Shown here one piece after another: positions 59,963-64,000 of a stretch of 64,000 bases of DNA. Each line of letters begins with the position of its first letter. Positions within the stretch are counted from its first letter, which is position 1. A program made the translations under genes and the position numbers. This DNA is from an uncultured Clostridia bacterium (GTDB lineage Bacteria; Bacillota; Clostridia; UMGS1810): positions 102,687 through 166,686 of the forward strand of contig CAKSTI010000004.1 of NCBI GenBank assembly GCA_934500705.1, given 5' to 3'. Below the pieces are notes generated by a model. It was given only the letters and a program-made list of their open reading frames with translations, made no database searches and was not told the DNA's origin.

Positions 59963-61959
59963 TCTAATCCCTCCAATATATACTTAGGGGTCGCCCATTC
60001 GACTTTTTTATCCGTATAAGCGATGTAAAGCAAAGACGATGCAAAATCTGATTTTTTATTTATTATCTTCTGAGTCAATTTATAGACATTACGACTTCTA
60101 TCAATTTCATCTATGTTTTTCAGCCCTAACAACTGAGTCTTTTGTTTTCTCAATTGCGGTAAATTTATATTTATAAATGCATCTTCAAAACTTCTCGGAT
60201 AATAATCATTTTCCTCTTGCTGATAACTTACATTCACAAAATCGCTTACACACTCTTGGTTATGACTTATTAAATTTTTAAGCCATGTTGTGTGTTTCGT
60301 GCAACCATACACAAATTCCGGAGCCCCGTAGTAGTATTTAATTGTAGCATTGGAAGTATTACAACATGCAGGATCCAATACACTACAGGCATCATACGTT
60401 GTTTTTTTAGTTTTTTTATCAATCTTTCGATAAACAGTGTCTATGTCAGTAATAATAAGCGTTGGTATCTTGAGAAATTCAATAAAATGTCTAAACGCCT
60501 TTGCATTTGCCCCAGCTTGAATTATAGTTATATTTTGTGCTGATAATGGTACATATTTAGATTTATATTTTTTATCATTCTTTTCTTCTTCTGATTCCGC
60601 CACCTTTCTTTTTGAATCATATAGGTTTATAAAATAGTTAATCAGTATGCCCTCCGATATACCTTCAATAAAAATTGCCTTATCTGCAAAAAACAACTCA
60701 GAAGATTGAACACTCAAATACTGCTTTAGAAATGCAAACTCTTTTTCTTCCTCTTTGTATTTTTCATTTAATTCATTATAGAAATTTTTTATTTCTATAT
60801 TATCACCATCCTCGCTTTTTTTCAAAGACATATATCTGATATTTTCAAATGGATGATTTGACACAATGTGCGGTGAATGAGTTGAAATTATGGTTTGCAA
60901 GTTGGGCACTTGGCTTAATAATTTTTCAATATTTTGGGCAAAGACATATTGAAGCTGAGGATGGGTATGCGCTTCAGGTTCTTCAATCAATAATAGTTTT
61001 ATGTCCTTGTTATTTGCTTTGAAAGACTCTTTCTTAATCTCAATGCTTAAAAGCAAAAACAAAATATTCATATGTCCCAAGCCATTAAGATGTTCAGGCA
61101 AACGATGAGCCAAATCTCCATACACAACTTCAGAAGAATCGTTCAAAATCTCTTTTGCCTTCAAATTAGAAACAACCTTAAGATTTCCCATATTCAAAAA
61201 CTCTCTCGCATTTAAAAGAAAGGAATCAAAGAAATTCTTGTAATTAATTTCTAACTGTTCATCCATATCTGCGATTAGCAAGTTTATTTTTTCGAACTTA
61301 TCAGGAGCATTAATATTGACCTTATTAAAATAACCTGTTGTAAGTTTTGAAAGAACTCCGGCTCCACTATTTTCCTCGGAACTCGCAACATTTCGTTTCG
61401 CATGAATAATTTCAAAATCAATTAACTTTTCAACATCCTTGAAATTCTTCTCAATGAGTTTATATCTGTTCTCTGTTAGTAAATCATCTGTAGAACTAAA
61501 AATATATACTTTCTTTTGCAAATAATCTTTAATATGATTAGTTACAAATTTATCTATAGGCATTTTTCCCCTGTTTTTAATACCTTCAAGCATCTTATCT
61601 TTTTTAATTGAACACTCAAAGAGTAAGTTAACAGTTCTACATTCCGGATCAAGATCAAGTATAAATTCAGAGAGATTGCATAAATTATCATTCCCATTGT
61701 ATTCAATACTCATTATTAATTGTATTGCTAACTCATTCACATCAGTTGCATCATCAATGGCAAATAGCTTTTCTCTTAAATGCACAGAAAAATCATTAAA
61801 ATTAAAATCCCCATCCTTTAAAAATTTTTCTATTAATACCATAAATGAAGTTTTTCCCGTATTGTTGCGCCCTAATAACAAGCATAGTTCTCTATTAAAA
61901 TCCATAACTGAATTTTTCAAAATCCTAAAATTTCTAGCCTCTATCTTCGTAATGTGCAT
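59944..61959 (-). CDS. gajA: Gabija-type GajA, OLD-family ATPase-Toprim nuclease
   Basis: A 671-residue OLD-family protein. The N-terminal ABC-type ATPase has Walker A LLGRNNTGKTSF (Lys36), a late signature and Walker B region LLLIEEPEAHTHPQLQ near 312 and the switch His in STHSPHIVSN near 348. The C-terminal Toprim domain has FIEGISEGIL near 430 and LIITDIDTVYR near 506. With the overlapping UvrD-like gene it forms a Gabija-like anti-phage pair, in which GajA nicks DNA and GajB supplies helicase/ATPase sensing. The protein is longer than the Bacillus reference. AT-rich relative to its neighbours, as is usual for defence islands. AAGGAGAG ribosome site. Confidence 0.85.
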   Translation of the reverse strand: MHITKIEARNFRILKNSVMDFNRELCLLLGRNNTGKTSFMVLIEKFLKDGDFNFNDFSVHLREKLFAIDDATDVNELAIQLIMSIEYNGNDNLCNLSEFILDLDPECRTVNLLFECSIKKDKMLEGIKNRGKMPIDKFVTNHIKDYLQKKVYIFSSTDDLLTENRYKLIEKNFKDVEKLIDFEIIHAKRNVASSEENSGAGVLSKLTTGYFNKVNINAPDKFEKINLLIADMDEQLEINYKNFFDSFLLNAREFLNMGNLKVVSNLKAKEILNDSSEVVYGDLAHRLPEHLNGLGHMNILFLLLSIEIKKESFKANNKDIKLLLIEEPEAHTHPQLQYVFAQNIEKLLSQVPNLQTIISTHSPHIVSNHPFENIRYMSLKKSEDGDNIEIKNFYNELNEKYKEEEKEFAFLKQYLSVQSSELFFADKAIFIEGISEGILINYFINLYDSKRKVAESEEEKNDKKYKSKYVPLSAQNITIIQAGANAKAFRHFIEFLKIPTLIITDIDTVYRKIDKKTKKTTYDACSVLDPACCNTSNATIKYYYGAPEFVYGCTKHTTWLKNLISHNQECVSDFVNVSYQQEENDYYPRSFEDAFININLPQLRKQKTQLLGLKNIDEIDRSRNVYKLTQKIINKKSDFASSLLYIAYTDKKVEWATPKYILEGLEWLQKK

Positions 61960-62116
61960 TTTATCTCTCCTTATTGCCGCATCAATTAGAATGCACGTTT
62001 CACCTTCAAATAGCTAATAATAATTAATCGTTTTATGTTGAGTTTATTAGTACTTATATTGTATTCCCCATCAATATAATCCGACATACATCATATTATC
62101 GAAATCGATTTTTCTT

Positions 62117-63127
62117 TTACTCGATTTTCTTATAATCGTCTAATTTTAACTCCTTCTTAAATTCTTCCTCGGTTGGCATATACAGCTTATACTTAGACGC
62201 AAATATCTGATTATTATCTTCCGGCAATGTATATTTGACAACAGCATCGCTTTTATCCGCACACAGCACTATTCCGATTGGGGGATTGTCCCCATCGTTC
62301 ATCATTTCTCTGGTATAGTAATTTACATACATCTGCATCTGTCCCAAATCCTGATGTGTCAAATCTCCTATTTTCAAATCAATTAACACAAAGCATTTTA
62401 TGATATAATTATAAAATACTAAATCAATGAAAAAATGCCTGTCATCAAACACTATATGCTTTTGCCTTGCCACGAATGAAAAACCTCTACCCAACTCCAA
62501 CAGAAATTTTTGCAAATGGTCAATTAAAGCCTGCTCTAATTCTTTTTCATAGAAATGCGGATTTTGTTCCAGTCCCAAAAATTCAAGTACATATGGATCA
62601 CGAATAATCCTCTCATATTCCGGCTTTGGTTCAAGCTGCTGTATCTCACCTTTCACAGACTCTTTATCTTGACTTGAGAGCAATCTCTCGTAAAAAAATG
62701 AATTTATCTGCCTGTCGAGCTGTCGTACACTCCACCCTGACTTAACACATTCATCGGCATAAAATTTTCTAATCTTTTCATTTTCTATCCGAAGCAACCG
62801 CCTATAATGTGTCCAACTTAATTTGGGACTCAGTGAATCCCGAATTGGAAAAGCACAATAAAACTGTCGCATCAACCTTAAATTTCTCTCGTCAAATCCT
62901 TTTCCGAATTCTTTAGTCAGGTTTTCAGAGATAAATTTTATCAAACCCTTTCCATACTCTGCCCTGTCATTCTCACCGCAAGCTTTATATATCTGCTCTC
63001 CGATTTCCCAATATGCCGTAACCATCGCTGAATTTACTGCAGTATAAACCGTATGTTGAGCTTTTATAACACTTGCCCGTGCGGTTTTATATATTTGGTT
63101 AAGTTCATTTTTTACAATATCGCTCAT
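62117..63127 (-). CDS. YhcG-family PDDEXK nuclease (DUF1016)
   Basis: A 336-residue protein: an N-terminal DUF1016 helical domain (about 1-165, AYWEIGEQIYKACGENDRAE and NLRLMRQFYCAFP) and a C-terminal PDDEXK nuclease domain (about 190-330, with FFIDLVFYN and LIDLKIGDL giving the D-x-K catalytic set). Members are found in defence islands and beside restriction systems. The ATG at 63127 has GAGG 9 bases upstream. It precedes the gajA gene by 158 bp on the same strand, with its own promoter. Confidence 0.9.
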   Translation of the reverse strand: MSDIVKNELNQIYKTARASVIKAQHTVYTAVNSAMVTAYWEIGEQIYKACGENDRAEYGKGLIKFISENLTKEFGKGFDERNLRLMRQFYCAFPIRDSLSPKLSWTHYRRLLRIENEKIRKFYADECVKSGWSVRQLDRQINSFFYERLLSSQDKESVKGEIQQLEPKPEYERIIRDPYVLEFLGLEQNPHFYEKELEQALIDHLQKFLLELGRGFSFVARQKHIVFDDRHFFIDLVFYNYIIKCFVLIDLKIGDLTHQDLGQMQMYVNYYTREMMNDGDNPPIGIVLCADKSDAVVKYTLPEDNNQIFASKYKLYMPTEEEFKKELKLDDYKKIE

Positions 63128-63158
63128 TAGCATTTTCCTCAATTCTTATATATGAATT

Positions 63159-63187
63159 ATTATAACACATTTTCCGACAAATTACAA
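63159..63187 (-). promoter_or_regulatory. Promoter of the YhcG-type gene
   Basis: On minus TTGTAA (63187-63182), 17 bases, TATAAT (63164-63159), about 30 bases before the start. Confidence 0.65.
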
Positions 63188-63236
63188 TTCATAAACTCCA
63201 CAAAGTTTCCGGCTTATTCCCGTAGGTACTGCACTA

Positions 63237-63390
63237 TCAGCCTTTATAGAATTCAATGCTGAAAAGCCGGCACATATGTTCATCAAATTCAAGATATATT
63301 CCGGTTTTTCTGTCCTTATGCATTACAACATCATGCAAATACTTTTGAATAATTTCCTTGTTGTTCTGCCATCGTTTCTTGCGCCGGAAT
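63237..63390 (-). pseudogene. C-terminal gene remnant
   Basis: On the minus strand an open stretch without a start reads FRRKKRWQNNKEIIQKYLHD and goes on to FDEHMCRLFSIEFYKG before a TGA. It looks like real protein by composition and is cut off by a stop upstream near 63394. No family recognised. The rest of the gap up to the transposase is non-coding; the GTGAATCCCCTACTC at 63477-63491 may be the left end of the insertion sequence. Confidence 0.4.
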
Positions 63391-63510
63391 TATAATATCC
63401 GCTAACTAAATACAGGCTATTATATCTGATATCGCATTAAATAAAATATCTACTTCATTTCAATATAGTTCTATTTTGTGAATCCCCTACTCATTCGCTA
63501 TTTTATATGT

Positions 63511-63539
63511 TTGAAGCTGTTCTAATTTCGTGATATAAT
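63511..63539 (+). promoter_or_regulatory. Promoter of the transposase gene
   Basis: TTGAAG (63511-63516), 17 bases, TATAAT (63534-63539), 36 bases before the start. Confidence 0.6.
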
Positions 63540-63575
63540 AATACCCATTTTATATTTTTAAGGAGGGTTTCTATT

Positions 63576-64000
63576 ATGAACCAAAAATATTCACAAGAGC
63601 AAAAAGAACATATCTTAAAATGCTATCTGTCGGGCGAAAGTGTTCTATCCATTCAGAAAAATAGCGGCATTCCTCGCTCAACAATGTATCATTGGATTAA
63701 AGAGTATAATCACAACCACCAAAGCAAAGGGCATGTTATCAATTTAAAGGACTATAATGACCTTAATCGAAAATACGAACGATGCTTAACCATTATTAAA
63801 ATCTTGCAATCTTCGCCGTGCTTAGCCAGCGATTCAGTTGACGAAAAGTATTATGCTGTAGAAGATTTACTTTTAGAAGGTTACAATGTCAACGTCATCT
63901 GTGCAGCATTGCACATGTCCAAAGGTACATATTACAATCGCAAACTTCGCGGCAAACATGGTAACACAAAAGACAAATTAAGACGAGACGAGTTAACGCC
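63576..64000 (+). CDS. IS3-like transposase OrfA-type protein, N-terminal part (runs off window)
   Basis: About 141 residues are visible before the window ends. A helix-turn-helix of transposase type opens the protein: YSQEQKEHILKCYLSGESVL then IPRSTMYHWIKEY. A second HTH-like part follows (VNVICAALHMSKGTYYNRKL), as in IS3-family OrfA/OrfB junctions. AGGAGGG ribosome site. The catalytic DDE part is outside. Its presence beside the defence genes fits an accessory, exchangeable region. Confidence 0.8.
   Translation, partial: MNQKYSQEQKEHILKCYLSGESVLSIQKNSGIPRSTMYHWIKEYNHNHQSKGHVINLKDYNDLNRKYERCLTIIKILQSSPCLASDSVDEKYYAVEDLLLEGYNVNVICAALHMSKGTYYNRKLRGKHGNTKDKLRRDELT

Noticed and set aside
57952..61959. 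A reverse-transcriptase-based or PARIS-type defence system with the OLD-like protein
   Set aside because: No reverse transcriptase or AriB-like gene is present; the overlapping UvrD-like helicase makes Gabija the best match.
1..64000. CRISPR array or prophage
   Set aside because: No regularly spaced repeats and no phage structural or lysis genes were seen.

Overview
The window comes from a low-to-moderate GC Bacillota of class Clostridia, probably a gut anaerobe. The signs are a V-type ATPase operon, a PPi-type phosphofructokinase, S-layer-homology (SLH) surface protein architecture, SpoIIQ-like and BofC-like sporulation relatives, AraC-controlled sugar catabolism, and strong AGGAGG-type ribosome sites with occasional TTG/GTG starts. 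Core genes (rplM-rpsI, greA-lysS, PBP1A) alternate with metabolic and accessory islands.

Layout. 1-0.65 kb: start of a V-type ATPase operon (minus strand). 0.95-4 kb: a 40-aa Asn/Gln/Lys peptide, fucO, an MTA/SAH nucleosidase and an SGNH hydrolase. 4.1-5 kb: rpsI and rplM. 5.2-12.2 kb: an esterase, a complete branched-chain amino acid ABC operon (livJHMGF), a PspC protein and an MBL-like lipoprotein. 12.4-15.2 kb: a CpXC protein, PPi-phosphofructokinase and a SpoIIQ-like M23 protein. 15.2-17.7 kb: an AraC regulator divergent from a KDPGal aldolase/KDGal kinase pair. 17.7-18.45 kb: a MITE-like repeat, and a 280-bp highly palindromic element that splits a small gene.

18.5-37.7 kb is the most unusual part. 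One same-strand locus joins a partner-switching module (STAS antagonist, SpoIIE-type phosphatase with a sensor domain, RsbW-like kinase, and a MATE transporter fused to an RsbW-like ATPase domain) to an NHLP-type peptide export apparatus. The export part is a very short HlyD-like protein, a C39-peptidase ABC exporter and a companion ABC exporter. After these come a 65-aa leader-like peptide, an ECF sigma factor, a 2728-aa secreted SLH protein and a 58-aa double-glycine peptide. The reading offered here is a sensed, sigma-controlled secretion system for small peptides and/or a giant cell-surface protein.

38-48.5 kb: greA-lysS; a fucose/rhamnose-type cluster (rhaD, fucU, fucI, divergent araC); an SDR gene; a deletion scar where two divergent genes have lost their 5' parts; and a polar amino-acid ABC operon. 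48.5-57.7 kb: PBP1A, a BofC-like protein, a secreted protein of unknown function, a lipid kinase, an ACT-ACT-metallo-beta-lactamase fusion, an S-component-like membrane domain fused to GGDEF, a DUF6506 protein and a small membrane protein. 57.9-64 kb: a defence island with a Gabija-like pair (gajA, and gajB with a frameshift before its last helicase motif), a YhcG-type PDDEXK nuclease, a gene remnant and the start of an IS3-like transposase running off the window.

Starts were chosen by Shine-Dalgarno position. Functional calls rest on motif and family recognition only; no database search was run.
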